Positions 33,192-44,391 of a stretch of DNA of 64,000 bases are shown piece by piece (positions within the stretch are counted from its first letter, which is position 1; each line of letters begins with the position of its first letter). The position numbers and the translations under genes are program-made. The DNA comes from Orobanche coerulescens (taxonomy: Eukaryota; Streptophyta; Magnoliopsida; Lamiales; Orobanchaceae): the NCBI GenBank assembly GCA_033398695.1, contig CM065815.1:100840501-100904500 (forward strand). Reading direction: 5' to 3'. The notes beneath the pieces were generated by a model. That model did no database searches and was not told the DNA's origin. It saw nothing but the letters and a program-made list of their open reading frames with translations.

Positions 33192-36154
33192 CTTTCACAT
33201 TCAACATTCATAATACTCTTTATCTTACAAGGCTAATCAATGAAGACTACTTATAGGAGTATGTAGTCTAAGTCTAAGGAATCAAACAAAAAAAGAAAAT
33301 AATTCAAAGATTTATAAAATCTTTGAATAATCAAAACAAATCAAATAAAATACAAACAAGAAACATCAATCACAAAATATGGGAACACAATCCCTAAAAT
33401 AAGTAAAGAAATGAAAAGAGAAGACAAAACACACAAAAATCAGCAATTAAAAAGGTAGTCGGTCCGGACACGGCCGTGTCGCTTGACACGGCCATGGCGC
33501 GCATCTGCCGGCAGGGACTCGACCGTGTCCGATCGGCACGGTCGCGGCGCTGACAGGGACGTCCCGACAGCGATCGTCCGACAGCGACTGGCGCGCGATA
33601 GGGACGTTGGCAGACTTCGACACGGCGCGCGCGACAAGGACCGGCAGTGACTCGACCGTGTCCGCTTGACACGGCGCGGGCGCGTAAGGACGTCCGGCCG
33701 ACTTCGACCACGCGGCGCGATAAGGACGTCTCGAGACTCGACCGTGTCGTGGAACACGGTCGGGCGGCTGGGCAGTCATTTTCGGCATTTCCGGAAGAGT
33801 AGGACTCGATCGTGTCGGATGACACGGTCGGTTTCGGCCGACAGTCAGTTTGGCTTATCTGGCACATCTCGGCACGGGCTGTGTCGAACGACACGGCCGG
33901 GTTCGGTCGGCAGTGCTCGGCCATTTCCGGTAGGTGCGATATTTTCCTGAAGTAGATATTTTCCTACAGTTGGATATTTTCCGGCCGGTTGGACATTTTC
34001 CGGCAGGTTGGACATTCCTTTTACGTCTTATGTCCGTTTTCTCGCCTAAAAATGTAGTCGCACGTGCACGGCGCGTTGTAAGGCCTTTAACGTCGATTCT
34101 TGCTTCGGTTTCTTTATTCGGACTATTCAATTCCGTATCAGTAACACCCCCAGAAGCCACCGGGAATATTACACGCCGTAGACCCTTTTTCCATAAGGAT
34201 CTACCAGGCTAACCACCACGATACGAACAATGTTTGACCGGCCGAGGTCAAACAACTTACTAACACAGACCGATAAGGTCAAATATTAATTACACTGACC
34301 GATGAGGTCTCACGATTAAATCAGCCCAAAAATAAACTCATTATTGTACATACCCACGCAGGGGTCAAAATACAATACAGCGGAAGACTTAAATTAACTC
34401 AACAATACAACATCATCAAACTGGACTCTTAACTCTTGATTAGTATCGCGACTCGTCTTCTTCCATGTCGTCCCTGTGGTTGCTCCAACGAACTAAGCAC
34501 ACGTGAAATGCATGATACGCATTTCCCCCATTATTCAGTCTATACAAAAATATATCACGCCAATATCGGTTATAATACAATAACAATAGTAGTGAAAGAA
34601 GTTCCCAAGGGGTTTTCAATATTTAAGGTACAACTCAAGTCTTTGAAGATGATATATATAAACTCGGGAGTTTTGGAAAACGACAGAAAGTCCTTTGGGA
34701 CTTCAAGTTCAAGGTTATAAAGCCTTATTCGAAAATAATGGGGTCTCAGCCCAAATCTCTTTTGTGAAACAAACATTATCATAAATAGTAAATTCTTCTG
34801 GACCTCACGTCCTAAATTCCAAAATCATTTCGAAACAAATGGGTCTCGACCCAAAGTCATTTTCTGCAAAACAACCTTAACACAACTGTTGGGATCTCAT
34901 CCCATGATTTCCTCAAGCCACAGTACACGTAAACAATAACAAGTTTGTTATCCAACACCAAAACCTCACAGTCAAGGAGTTAAGCACTTACGACATAAAT
35001 CCTAGTGCCATTCCAGCTAAGTACCAAAATTCAATATATAATGTACATCAACATCGATAACCAAAACGTTGGGATATTCCAAACATATCACAATTATTGG
35101 AAACAAAAAAATCAACCACAAGATGAAAACCACACCTGGTAACCCGTGACTGTACCCCTTAGTATCGGCCCCCATACGCCCCGTCGAACGCTCTGGGTAG
35201 GAAACCACTTTCGCGGCCGTACCCCTTAGTATCGGCCCCCAGACGCCCCGTCAAACGCTCCGGGTAGAAGTTTAACAACACACATACTCTAAGTGTACTA
35301 TCTACCCGGCACTACGTCTCTATTGACATATCTCTATGCCAAGCAATGAACCAACTCTAACTTCACATAACCACATAACGACTGCGATAATTCAAATAAG
35401 GCACAATCAATAAAAATGCACAAACCAACACAATTTCATATGCAACCTCAATTCACACAATATATATCGTATAGACAATAATACTTGCCTCGAATAACCA
35501 CAACACGGAGAATCGACCGAAGTAGGTTGGCACGAACCGACTATGAACCCGCCGACTCCACCGAACGCCAACTCGCGATAATATACTACGAAGGACAATA
35601 ACAACAATGAAAATGAATTCCATAGCACAACCTAAAGTCGTTGAATTGAAGGAACGAATGACAAAAGTTCAAGGGTTTCCCCCAAAATGACCAAGAACGC
35701 GAAAATACGATCACAATGAGAATCAAGGTAAAAAACAATGGAAATCCCACCAAACTATCGAAGGGAAACTCATTGGGACATTTAATCGAACACTCAATGT
35801 TCGATAACTCCCAAGAACATTCGAATCACTAATCGGGTTGAACAAACTCGAAATATGGATATACAACCCATAGAATACGATTAATAATATTCAATAACAT
35901 CAACCGATTCATCAAATTCGGACGAACAATGAAAATCACGAAGAAATCCCGAAAGTCAACTTTAGGAGTTTTCAAGAATTTACCTCGATCCGACGAAGAA
36001 CACGGATTGGATGATGATATAATCGAAGAGGATCTTCCAAAACACCTTGGAAATGATTAGAATCGACTAAGGACTCGATCCCCCCGAGCCTCCCGTCGCC
36101 AGCCGCCGCAAGAAGTGAGAAAAGGGGTAAAAATGAAGTCTGGCCGAGCCCAAG

Positions 36155-36164
36155 CATATATAGG
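36155..36164 (-). promoter_or_regulatory. TATA box of TEK-F LTR2
   Basis: CCTATATATG on the minus strand, immediately downstream of the palindrome cluster. It is deleted from LTR1. Confidence 0.62.
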
Positions 36165-36172
36165 CCGACAGG

Positions 36173-36360
36173 GTTACGGCCGTAACCGGTAGTGCCTTAC
36201 GGCCGTAACTCGGCACTTACGGCCGCATCGGCAGTCCTTACGGCCAGAATCGCATTCGTCCGGAAGCTGCCTCGCGCCCATACGGCCGTAAGTCTCGGCC
36301 CTTACAGCCGTAACCGGCATTCGTCAGGCCATGCCTGCCGATAACTTACGGCCGTAACCG
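36173..36360. repeat. TTACGGCCGTAA palindrome cluster in TEK-F LTR2
   Basis: Six or more full or partial copies of the 12-bp palindrome TTACGGCCGTAA (for example at 36173, 36197 and 36344) within 190 bp upstream of the TATA box on the minus strand. Confidence 0.75.
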
Positions 36361-36905
36361 GCACCTCAGTACCTGCTCCAAAATGTGTGGCCATGACTCG
36401 GCCGTGGGTACTCAGACGGTCCGAACGACCCCAAAAACCCGAACCTGAATATGAATCGAACATACGGTTACGAAGTACTCGCAAAGACGAATCCAAGTGC
36501 TAAGAGAACACACGATTCCGACCACCCGAATGCTCGAAATTCGACAACGGAAGTTATTACCCCAAACCTTGGGAAATTACGAAAATGGCCCAAAACGTCC
36601 GAAATACACGATACACGATAGAAACACCAAACCTAAGCTCGCAACATGAATAATAACATTAAATGAACTTACGAGAAACTCGAAATAATAGTTTTGGACA
36701 AGATTCACAGGAGTAGAACTCAAGTGCGGAAAAGCCGCTTAAGAACACGGAACTCAACAAAACGATACTGAAACAAACTCGGATGAAAAAAAGTGCAGAA
36801 TTAATCATTCTTGGAATGACGATACGGTTATGAGCGAGTCGCCAAAACGGACTTCCGCCGAAAAAAAAAATAAAATTACCGGAAATCGAAATTGCGGATA
36901 TTACA

Positions 36906-37919
36906 AACCACCCTCCTTAAAAGAAGTTTCGTCCCGAAACTTAAAACAAGTAGGGAGAAGCAATATTCCGCCAGGAAAAACTCAACGAGATAAATAAGAA
37001 ACGCGTAACTTACGCCCATCGGCGAAACGTTACAAGCAACACAAAGGAATATACGGCGTGAAAACACGCTCCACGACGACCAACACAATGCCACCGGTAG
37101 CGACATAATAAAACCAACAAGTGACAAGCGTCATCGAATAGATAATACATTCAAATCGAATATCCAAGCAATCACAATACACAAAGTACCTATTACAAGG
37201 AAACACGCACGGTCGAGAAAACAGAACGTAAACACAAAACGATTCACAAAGGCAATCACAAACAATTTGGACTACGCTGAAATCCTGAAAAACCCTCAGC
37301 TACCGTCTCGCAATGCACGGCTCGGTGACCCATCTGACCATACTCGAAACAGCTGACTAATGGTGAACGACAATTCTTCGCGGTACGAGATCAGGCAACA
37401 ACAATCGGACAACCACGATTGAACAATAATGATCGAACAATAATGATCGAACAACAATGATCAAACAATAACGATTGGACCACAACGATCGAAAGACAAC
37501 GATCGAACAACAACGATCAAACAACAATGATTTGACAACAACGATCAAATAACAATGATCGAACAACAACGATCGAAAAACAATGATCGAGTAACAACGA
37601 TCGGACAACAATGATCAAATAACAATGATCGAACAATAACGATCGAAAAACAATGATCGAGTAACAACGATCGAACAACAATGATCGGACAACAACGATC
37701 AAATAACAATGATCGAACAACGATCAAAAAACAATGACTCTGAAGTTCACACTTCAACTCAAGACATAAGAGCTGGTAGAAACTAAAAGATATTACTTTC
37801 GAACAAGGTTTCAAGAATTGAACCGAAAAAGTCACAACGATAAACAGATCGATCTGAAACAAGGTCACAACCCGTTCGAACGATGACAACCGAGACACCA
37901 AACAAGTTCAAAAACAATG
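36906..37919 (-). other. TEK-F internal region 2, truncated
   Basis: About 1.0 kb homologous to 20952-21962, beginning with the same polypurine tract and including the 14-bp tandem array (about 37395-37735). It ends near 37914-37919, where MITE sequence begins. No coding capacity. Confidence 0.82.
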
Positions 37920-38330
37920 AAATTACCATTTTAACCCTCTATATTATTTAGTTCTCAATGAAATATAACAGTTTGGCAGTTAACCAACTAAAACAATCAT
38001 TTAGCTCAGCGGAGAGATGGAGAACTTGGTGGAGAGATGAAACAATCAGTGAGATGTAGCAGTAGACGAGATGGAGCAGCCGGCGTTGGGAGTATGGCAG
38101 CAGATACAGTCGTGAGTTTGGAAGGAGATAGCGGCTGGGAGATTTCTTGAAAAGGGTCAGAGTGGAGAAAATTACAATCTGAATGGTTGAGGGATGCCAT
38201 GACCACAAAATGGCTCAGAGCCTTTTGTCACCATTAAGAGGGTACCATTTTTTTACCAAACAACCTCCACCTCTGACCGATTCAGAGGTGACCTCTTAAT
38301 GTAACCATTAAGAGCTAAACAAACAGCCCC
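37920..38330. mobile_element. Truncated Tourist-like MITE (copy 1)
   Basis: Matches the inner and right part of the complete copy at 49747-50295, with roughly 90 percent identity by eye. It ends ...AACAAACAGCCCC followed by TTA and satellite. The left terminus is lost at the junction with TEK-F internal 2. Confidence 0.75.
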
Positions 38331-38449
38331 TTAGTCAAGAAGTAAAGGCTTAATTGAAGCTATTATATTCCATCCTTGCAAATTAATCAAGAAGTAAACG
38401 CTTAATAGGAGTTTTTATAGCCAATTCTCAATATAAAATGCTCGAATCT
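38331..38449. repeat. Satellite array, block 4
   Basis: 119 bp of satellite. It is the same variant as follows the second MITE (50296-50412), sharing TTGAAGCTATTATATT and AAGTAAACGCTTAATAGGAG. It ends in target duplication AATCT (38445-38449). Confidence 0.85.
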
Positions 38450-38979
38450 TGTAACACCCCCAAATCATATTGGGTTATTACAGTGTCGTGGACCCCATGC
38501 CAGGAGATCCACCAGGCGAAAATGACTAAAATACATTAAATTAAACAACAAAGGGAAATCATAGTCCTCACCATGATATCCGACACAATATTCCGATAAG
38601 GAATTTCAACGACAACTGATACGAATTCTCGCTGGTTATGCGAATTCGCTATCGATACAGCGGAAGACTTTTTGACGAGCGGAAGCTATCGGCAAGAAAC
38701 TGTCGGGAACTGGTGACAACCGCTCGCTACAGCAACAATACTGATGAGTGATAAAGACGGTAATTCGATACAGCAACAAGATAGGAATTTGGCCAACTGG
38801 AAAATGACTCGAAACAGGTCACCTCCAAACACCGACACTCGAAACAAAGACGTTTTGGACTAAACGGTTAAAACAGAAACAAGTTCAAAGGATCGAACAA
38901 CACTTTATACGAAATATTGAACAAGTATAAAGTATCGAAAAATAAATGTAATATCGAAACAGGGTATAAACAGATGTTT

Positions 38980-39068
38980 TTATCAAATTAGACCTATAAT
39001 TTGATAAGGTGATTTCTCCTCAAGACCTATTGAGAATCAATCAGATTAATACTCGAAACGCGTCGAAT
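38980..39068 (-). other. Three-stem-loop LTR element (CRM-1b 3' LTR)
   Basis: SL3 at 38980-39007 (TTATCAAATTA/TAATTTGATAA), SL2 at 39017-39036, SL1 at 39051-39068. Both hexaloops are TAGGTC. Confidence 0.75.
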
Positions 39069-39167
39069 AAAAACCAAGTTTTGATGAAAAGCATTCACCA
39101 GGGGAAAAAACACAAAGTGTTCTTATTTCTTCAACATTCAATTCTCTCTATTACAACTCTACTGCCA

Positions 39168-39178
39168 CTATTTATAGG
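39168..39178 (-). promoter_or_regulatory. TATA box of CRM-1b 3' LTR
   Basis: CCTATAAATAG on the minus strand. Confidence 0.68.
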
Positions 39179-39428
39179 CAAAAGTGGCCTGACAAAATAA
39201 CTTAAACTATTACAAGCTGTTCTTTAAAATAATGAAAGGATAATAAAAGGTTCTTCATGTCACTTGTTGACAAAAGTAAAAGTTGGGTCTTGTCTCCAAG
39301 TTGAAGTTTGACAGCCGCCCTTTTTGCCAAGAATCCTGCTGCTTTATAAGAGAAAGCTGAACATCTTTTTATTTGTTTAGTTGCCACTTGATCCTTTTTC
39401 CCTCCCCAAGATGCTATTTGTCTTTTGT

Positions 39429-40388
39429 TTAAGTTACTCCAATTCCGACTATCAAGGTAACTCCGTGCCTCGCTTCGTTTCTCGCCTAAGTAGGTTGTAG
39501 TGCGATCGAGGTGTTTTACGTCAATTCTTACTTCATCTTCTTCGCTTGGAGTAGTCGACTTCGTATCATCCTCCCCTTTAAGAGGAATTGTCCTCAATCC
39601 GCAATCCCGTCATCATCAAGATAAGGAGAAAGATCACCTATGTTGAAAGTAGCATGCACTCCATAGTCGCCCGGAAGTTCTAATTTGTAAGCATTGTCGT
39701 TCACCTTCGCAACTATTTTAAATGGCCCCTCGGCTCATGGCATTAACTTATTCTTACGCTTACTCGGGAATCGTTCCTTCCTCAAATGTAACCAAACTAA
39801 ATCTCCAACCTCGAATAGTCTCGGCTTTCTTTGCTTGTTCGACTTCCTTTTATACGCCTCGTTTATTTCCTTGATTCGATCCCACACCTGTTCGTGTAAT
39901 TTCATCATTGATTTTAGTTTTGACTCCGCATCCTTATGCACCAATTCGTCACTTGGTAGTGGAATTAGATCTAGCGGTATGTAAGGATTCAACCCGTAAA
40001 CTACTTCAAACGGAGAGTGTGCTGTGGCATGAGTAGGAGAACGGTTGTAAGCAAACTCCGCATGTGCCAGTTTCAGATCCCAGTCCTTTTGTGTCTTGTT
40101 CACCAAGCCTCGCAACAGCGTCCCCAATGTTCGATTCGTTACTTCAGTTTGTCCGTCGGTTTGAGGATGATGTGAAGTACTAAACAAAAGCTTGGTTCCC
40201 ACCTTCCTCCATAATGTGTTCCAAAAGTAGCTTAGAAACTTTGAGTCTCGGTCCGAAACAATAGTTTTCGGAACTCCATGTAATCGCACTACCTCTCGGA
40301 AATACAGGTCAGCAACATTACTCGCATCATCGGTTTTGTGACAAGGAACAAAATGAGCCATTTTTGAAAAACGATCGACGACCACCAT
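39429..40388 (-). pseudogene. CRM-1b integrase second half and LTR-encoded tail
   Basis: Continues in the same frame after the stop at 40419-40421. From [13 protein letters not shown] it has [13 protein letters not shown] (second catalytic Asp), [14 protein letters not shown] (catalytic Glu) and the basic linker and [13 protein letters not shown] domain. A TGA at 39735-39737 interrupts KLMP.AEGPF; CRM-1a has CGA (Arg) there, so this is a CpG-type C-to-T change. Downstream sequence encodes GPFKIVAKV and [12 protein letters not shown] but has small deletions near 39590. The tail ([15 protein letters not shown]) lies in the LTR. Confidence 0.84.
39569..39580 (-). other. Polypurine tract of CRM-1b
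   Basis: TAAAGGGGAGGA on the minus strand. It is 2 nt shorter than in CRM-1a. Confidence 0.8.
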
Positions 40389-40418
40389 AATCGCATCCTT
40401 ACCTCGTTGGGTTCGAGG

Positions 40419-43400
40419 TTAAGAAACAATAAAATCCATCGAGACATCTTCCCACGGCCTCTCCGGAATCGGTAAAGGTGTGTAGACTCCTGGTTTGAAC
40501 GAACTCTTCGCAACATGGCACGTCACACATTTACTGATTATATTATTAACATCCCCTTGCATCCTTGGCCAATAAAAATGTTCTTTAAGTACATCCAATG
40601 TCTTGGCTGAACCAAAGTGGCCAGCCAAACCTCCCCCATGGGCCTCTCGAACCAGCAATTCTCGAATCGTGTGCCTTGGTAGACAAAGACGATTCCCCTT
40701 AAAAAGAAAGCCCTCCTGTATCGAAAATTCTCCCACTGGGCCAGGTTTGCACAGGGCGAAGGTTTCGCCGAAATCCGCATCACCTTCGTAATACTCCTTT
40801 ACTGTATCGAATCCAAGCAAACGAACATCAAGAGTGGCTAGTAAGGCATAACGCCTAGACAATGCATCTGCCACAATATTGCTCTTGCCATCCTTATACT
40901 TTGATGAGAAGTGAAATGATTGTAAGAATTCCACCCACTTCGCATGCCTGGGACTTAACTTGTGTTGCCCGTTAATATACTTCAAGGATTCATGGTCCGA
41001 ATGTATGATGAAATGATTTGGCCGAAGATAGTGACTCCAATGATCTAGAGCCCTCACAATAGCATAAAACTCTTTGTCGTACGTACAATAATTGAGACGA
41101 GCACCATTTAACTTCTCGGAAAAATAAGCAATAGGTCGCTTTCCCTGAATGAGAACCGCTCCAATGCCAACTCCGCTAGCATCACACTCTACCTCAAATG
41201 GTTGCGAAAAATCAGGTAACGCTAAGATTGGTGCTTCGCACAACTTCGCCTTCAAATTTGTAAATGACTCCTGAGCAGCCCTGCTCCAATTAAACGTGCC
41301 CTTCTTCAAACATTCGGTTATTGGGCTTGCAATGGTACTGAAGTCTCGAATGAATCTTCGGTAAAATGAAGCCAATCCGTGGAACGATCTAACCTCCGTC
41401 ACTGTAGTGGGAACTGGCCAGGACTTAATTGCTTCGATCTTCGCTTGATCGACCGACACTCCATTCTTTGAAACAATATAGCCAAGAAAGACTATACTTT
41501 CAACCAAAAATGAGCACTTCTCCCTTTTTCCATACAGCTTCTGGTCTCTAAGGGTTTCGAAGACTTGCCTCAAGTGTTCGAAATGTTCTTGCAACGATCG
41601 GCTGTAGATCAAAATATCATCTAAGTATACAACCACAAATTTCCCTAAAAATGGCTTAAGTACCTCATTCATCAAGCGCATGAAAGTACTCGGCGCATTT
41701 GTAAGACCGAACGGCATAACGGTCCATTCATACAGCCCGTGTTTAGTTTTGAAGGCTGTCTTCCACTCATCTCCTTCTCGCATTCGAATCTGGTGATAAC
41801 CACTTCGTAGATCAACTTTTGAAAAGATCACTGATCCGTGTAATTCGTCCAACATGTCATCAAGCCTCGGAATCGGAAATCGATACTTGATGGTTATATT
41901 ATTCACAGCTCGACTGTCAATACACATCATCCAAGACCCGTCTTTTTTCGGAACCAGTAATACCGGAACCGCACAAGGACTTAGGCTTTCTCGAACATAC
42001 CCACGATCCATCAGTTCTTCGATTTGGTTTTGTAATTCCTTTGTCTCCTCGGGATTACATCTATAGGCAGCTTTGTTAGGGAGCGACACACCCGGTATGA
42101 GGTCGAGCTGATGTTCAATCCCACGAATTGGTGGCAAACCCGACGGTAAATCTTCGGAAAAAACATCCGCAAATTCGTGCAATAAGGCATCCATCCTTTC
42201 GTTTCGTACAACCATGTTACCATCCCGTGTCTCCTTTAGAACCAACAAGTACACGCATTTGCCATCATCAATAGCATGTTCCACCTCCCGTTCGCTAGCA
42301 AACATGGCCAGTTTTGGCTTTTCACTCCTACTAGAACTCATAGAGTGAATAGCTTGAGGTGACATTGGTTTAAGCACAATCTTCTTGCCTTTATCCCGTA
42401 ACTCATACTCATTGCTTCTTCCTCGGTGTAAAACGTCCCTATCAAACATCCATGGTCTCCCCAACAGTACATGGCATGCATCCATCGGGAGTACATCACA
42501 TAATACGTTGTCTTCATATGAACCCATGGCTAGTCCAATCCTCACTTGTTTAGTTACCCTTATTTTGCTCCCATCATCGAGCCAATGCAAAGTGTAAGGT
42601 TTCGGGTGAGCCGTAGTGGTCAGCCCGAGTTTAGTCACCATCTCGCCGTAAGCGACGTTGGTGCAACTCCCTCCATCAACGATCAAACTGCACCATTTCT
42701 TTCCAATTTGACACTTCGTGTGAAATATTTGATTTCGCTGTTCCGAATCATTCGATACAGCTTTGGCCTGTAGCGTTCGCAAAACTAAAGCCGTGTCATA
42801 GCTTGGGGCATCGTAAGTCTCGCATTCTTCTCCTTCTTCGTCCTTAATGTCGAAATCAAATACGTCACCCAGTCTTTCTTCCTCGACCAACAACTCATCT
42901 CGGATCGTGACAGCTTCCCTAAGTGTCACCACTCGTTTGTTTGGACAAGCATTTTGATAATGCCCGAACCCTTGACATTTGAAACATCTCACTTTAGCCA
43001 AACTCGTCTCCTTCGGTACGTAGGGTAAAGTCGCCTTAGCCGGATTCGCAACAGGAACTGGAGTCATTACAGTTGCCTTAACAGCTGAACTAGACCCGAC
43101 GCTTGGGTTTCCAAATTTGACTGGAAACTCGGGTTTATACATCTTCATCCTGTTTTGAGCTTCTAATTTCACACATAACCCACATAATGTATCGAAGTAC
43201 TCGTATGGATACAGTTCCACCGAGTTAGCTATGCTTCGGTTTAAGCCACGCAAAAATCGCGACATCTTCTGCTCCTCATTCTCCTCTATTTCTCCCATTA
43301 GGGTCAGATTCTCAAACTCCTCAATGTACTCACTGACATTCAACTTTCCTTGCATGAGATCTGCAATCTTCCTGTACAAGGACAACCGGTGTGATGTTGG

Positions 43401-43784
43401 TACATATCTCTTATGAAGTTTTCTTTTTAATGAATCCCACGAACGGATCTTTTCCTTCCCCGCACGAGCTCTTCGTGTTTTAATTCCTTCGTACCAAAGT
43501 GAAGCTCCTTTCCCCAACTTGAGAATGGCATACTTGCACCGTTTCTCATCGTCGATGTCCTTAAACTCGAACATACGATCAATTTTTCGTTCCCATTCCA
43601 GGTAAACTTCAGGGTCGGTCCCTCCAACGAACTCTGGAAGCTCGTTCACCTTGAACTCTTCGACATGGCGTGAGGGTCGTTCATAGTCACCACGCCTAGG
43701 TTGCCAACGCTGGTCGCGTTGTTCTGGTACGTCACGTAATGCGTCACGAAGTTTTGCCAAGAAATCAGCGTCGTTGAGATCCAT
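40419..43784 (-). CDS. CRM-1b Gag-Pol polyprotein (Gag, protease, RT, RNase H, integrase start)
   Basis: 1121 residues from MDLNDADF (43784); the upstream ATG at 43820 lies in the leader. Positions counted from that upstream Met: Gag about 55-210; zinc knuckle C279, C282, H287, C292; protease with D382 in [10 protein letters not shown] (DGG for DTG); RT with D670 ([13 protein letters not shown]) and D734-D735 ([10 protein letters not shown]); RNase H with D880 (ECDASG) and D942 (HSDHES); integrase finger H1061, H1068, C1098, C1101; first integrase Asp 1129 (SMDFIV). A TAA at 40419-40421 stands where CRM-1a encodes ALPRTQ. Such chromovirus polyproteins are normally a single frame to the integrase end, so this protein lacks most of the integrase core. 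It is the best template of this family in the window. Confidence 0.92.
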   Translation of the reverse strand: MDLNDADFLAKLRDALRDVPEQRDQRWQPRRGDYERPSRHVEEFKVNELPEFVGGTDPEVYLEWERKIDRMFEFKDIDDEKRCKYAILKLGKGASLWYEGIKTRRARAGKEKIRSWDSLKRKLHKRYVPTSHRLSLYRKIADLMQGKLNVSEYIEEFENLTLMGEIEENEEQKMSRFLRGLNRSIANSVELYPYEYFDTLCGLCVKLEAQNRMKMYKPEFPVKFGNPSVGSSSAVKATVMTPVPVANPAKATLPYVPKETSLAKVRCFKCQGFGHYQNACPNKRVVTLREAVTIRDELLVEEERLGDVFDFDIKDEEGEECETYDAPSYDTALVLRTLQAKAVSNDSEQRNQIFHTKCQIGKKWCSLIVDGGSCTNVAYGEMVTKLGLTTTAHPKPYTLHWLDDGSKIRVTKQVRIGLAMGSYEDNVLCDVLPMDACHVLLGRPWMFDRDVLHRGRSNEYELRDKGKKIVLKPMSPQAIHSMSSSRSEKPKLAMFASEREVEHAIDDGKCVYLLVLKETRDGNMVVRNERMDALLHEFADVFSEDLPSGLPPIRGIEHQLDLIPGVSLPNKAAYRCNPEETKELQNQIEELMDRGYVRESLSPCAVPVLLVPKKDGSWMMCIDSRAVNNITIKYRFPIPRLDDMLDELHGSVIFSKVDLRSGYHQIRMREGDEWKTAFKTKHGLYEWTVMPFGLTNAPSTFMRLMNEVLKPFLGKFVVVYLDDILIYSRSLQEHFEHLRQVFETLRDQKLYGKREKCSFLVESIVFLGYIVSKNGVSVDQAKIEAIKSWPVPTTVTEVRSFHGLASFYRRFIRDFSTIASPITECLKKGTFNWSRAAQESFTNLKAKLCEAPILALPDFSQPFEVECDASGVGIGAVLIQGKRPIAYFSEKLNGARLNYCTYDKEFYAIVRALDHWSHYLRPNHFIIHSDHESLKYINGQHKLSPRHAKWVEFLQSFHFSSKYKDGKSNIVADALSRRYALLATLDVRLLGFDTVKEYYEGDADFGETFALCKPGPVGEFSIQEGFLFKGNRLCLPRHTIRELLVREAHGGGLAGHFGSAKTLDVLKEHFYWPRMQGDVNNIISKCVTCHVAKSSFKPGVYTPLPIPERPWEDVSMDFIVS

Positions 43785-43806
43785 AATGCCAAAGATCAAG
43801 AACTTG

Positions 43807-43819
43807 GGCTCCGATACCA
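43807..43819 (-). other. Primer-binding site of CRM-1b
   Basis: TGGTATCGGAGCC on the minus strand, 4 nt from the 5' LTR; initiator Met tRNA type. Confidence 0.82.
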
Positions 43820-44192
43820 CTTATGATACGAATTATCGCTGGTTATGCGAATTCGCTATCGATACAGCGGAAGACTTTTTGACGAGCGGAAGCTATCGGC
43901 AAGAAACTGTCGGGAACTGGTGACAACCGCTCGCTACAGCAACAATACTGATGAGTGATAAAGACGGTAATTCGATACAGCAACAAGATAGGAATTTGGC
44001 CAACTGGAAAATGACTCGAAACAGGTCACCTCCAAACACCGACACTCGAAACAGCACGTTTTGGACGGAAACGAAGTTAAAACAGGAAACAAGTTCAAAG
44101 GATCGAACAACACTTTATACGAAATATTGAACAAGTATAAAACTGTATCGAAAAATAAACAGAATATCGAAACAGGGTATAAACAGATGTTT

Positions 44193-44281
44193 TTATCAAA
44201 TTAGACCTATAATTTGATAAGGTGATTTCTCCTCAAGACCTATTGAGAATCAATCAGATTAATACTCGAAACGCGTCGAAT
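44193..44281 (-). other. Three-stem-loop LTR element (CRM-1b 5' LTR)
   Basis: SL3 at 44193-44220, SL2 at 44230-44249, SL1 at 44264-44281. Identical to the 3' LTR copy. Confidence 0.75.
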
Positions 44282-44380
44282 AAAAACCAAGTTTTGATGA
44301 AAAGCATTCACCAGGGGAAAAAACACAAAGTGTTCTTATTTCTTCAACATTCAATTCTCTCTATTACAACTCTACTGCCA

Positions 44381-44391
44381 CTATTTATAGG
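44381..44391 (-). promoter_or_regulatory. TATA box of CRM-1b 5' LTR
   Basis: CCTATAAATAG on the minus strand; the promoter core for the element's genomic RNA. Confidence 0.7.

Larger units (their letters stand above)
23637..34140 (-). mobile_element. CRM-3: non-autonomous CRM-type LTR retrotransposon with nested CRM-2b
   Basis: Inserted 6 bp inside TEK-F LTR2 with target duplication GTAAC (23632-23636 and 34141-34145). 3' LTR 23637-24891 (1255 bp); 5' LTR 26310-26633 plus 33197-34140 (about 1268 bp, split by CRM-2b). The internal region is only 1.4 kb and encodes one Gag-derived protein and no enzymes. The ends TGATAC...GTATCA, the primer site and the stem-loop block place it with the other CRM-type families, which probably supplied its enzymes. 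Confidence 0.88.
26310..34140 (-). repeat. CRM-3 5' LTR, split by CRM-2b
   Basis: Parts 26310-26633 and 33197-34140. A TATA box CCTATAAGTAG is at 33247-33257 and the GC palindrome cluster at 33460-33910. The outer end (about 34028-34140) encodes, on the minus strand, ELNSPNKETEARIDVKGL and ATTFLGEKTDIR, a relic of the CRM polyprotein tail. Confidence 0.86.
23631..36905 (-). repeat. TEK-F LTR2, split by CRM-3
   Basis: LTR2 consists of 23631-23636 (TGTAAC) and 34146-36905, about 2766 bp after removing CRM-3 and one GTAAC. It has a TATA box (36155-36164) and a cluster of TTACGGCCGTAA palindromes (36173-36360) upstream of it on the minus strand. Confidence 0.85.
18797..37919 (-). mobile_element. 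TEK-F: non-coding long-LTR retrotransposon in tandem arrangement, with nested insertions
   Basis: In plus coordinates the order is LTR1 (18797-20951), internal 1 (20952-23630), LTR2 (23631-23636 plus 34146-36905, split by CRM-3), internal 2 (36906-37919, truncated). On the minus strand, internal 1 has a primer site next to LTR2 and a polypurine tract next to LTR1, so this is one complete element plus part of a head-to-tail neighbour. The internal region is 2.68 kb with no gag or pol, like a LARD-type non-autonomous element. LTR ends are TGTAATATCCGC and GGGTGTTACA. No target duplication can be tested because the right side is truncated. Confidence 0.8.
38617..39568 (-). repeat. CRM-1b 3' LTR
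   Basis: 952 bp, TGATACGAATTCTCGCTGG...TTCGTATCA, with a TATA box at 39168-39178. Differences from the 5' LTR are concentrated near 38830-38945 (for example ACAAAGACG where the 5' LTR has ACAGCACG). Confidence 0.93.
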
